Positions 20,886-20,921 of a DNA stretch of 20,921 bases are shown in pieces. The DNA comes from Oscillospiraceae bacterium (GTDB lineage Bacteria > Bacillota > Clostridia > Christensenellales > Aristaeellaceae), in contig JAITDK010000313.1 in NCBI GenBank assembly GCA_031282605.1, forward strand, positions 1-20,921. Direction: 5' to 3'. The number at the start of each line of letters is the position of its first letter. The stretch's first letter is position 1. The translations under genes were made by a program, and so were the position numbers. The notes beneath the pieces are model-generated. The model worked only from the letters and a program-made list of their open reading frames with translations. It was not told the origin of the DNA and ran no database searches.

Positions 20886-20921
20886 GCGTATTATAATACC
20901 TGTCTTCAGTGCAGAAAATAG

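Overview
The window looks like a chromosomal segment of a Clostridia-like member of the Bacillota (Firmicutes) with fairly high GC. The evidence is a spoIIE sporulation gene with Spo0A-type boxes, the ireB–ruvX–DUF1292 neighbourhood, strong GGAGG ribosome binding sites, and a Bacillus-type PurF with a propeptide and four iron-sulphur cysteines. Almost everything is on the minus strand; only two genes (a beta-helix protein and an ammonium transporter) are on the plus strand. I see no phage, insertion-sequence transposase, CRISPR array or rRNA.

Layout, read in the minus-strand transcription direction from the right edge. (1) 20831–18561: ireB, an aldo/keto reductase with a 2[4Fe-4S] tail, ruvX and a DUF1292 gene. 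(2) 18351–12934: dnaN, recF, a comF-type phosphoribosyltransferase gene, then spoIIE, which has its own promoter region with two inverted Spo0A-like boxes. (3) 12860–11742: tRNA-Leu(TAA) with a near-consensus promoter, then a cysteine synthase gene that converges on the plus-strand amt gene through a shared hairpin terminator. (4) 9949–11670 plus: an Amt ammonium channel fused to a PII signalling domain, behind a perfect TTGACA-17-TATAAT promoter. (5) 8725–9678 plus: an orphan parallel beta-helix protein, divergent from a short-chain dehydrogenase (probably gluconate 5-dehydrogenase). (6) 7610–5543: a solitary beta-class DNA methyltransferase, an 18-bp tandem repeat tract, and an unknown protein with two Sm-like segments. 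(7) 5373–170: a tight purine operon purE-purC-purF-purM-purN-purO. It ends in a PurO-type IMP cyclohydrolase rather than the usual bifunctional PurH. Bases 1–169 hold hairpin-forming DNA with no gene that I recognise.

The purine genes supply the PRPP amidotransferase step and several later steps up to ring closure, using 1–8 bp or slightly longer overlaps that suggest translational coupling. PurD, PurL/Q/S, PurB and the AICAR formyltransferase must lie elsewhere. The dnaN-recF pair is separated from dnaA, but DnaA-box-like sites remain around it. The observations I rate highest are the Spo0A-box promoter of spoIIE, the Amt–PII fusion with an altered T-loop, the 78-bp compound inverted repeat ahead of purE, and the orphan beta-helix protein with no visible export signal. 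None of these proves a new system.
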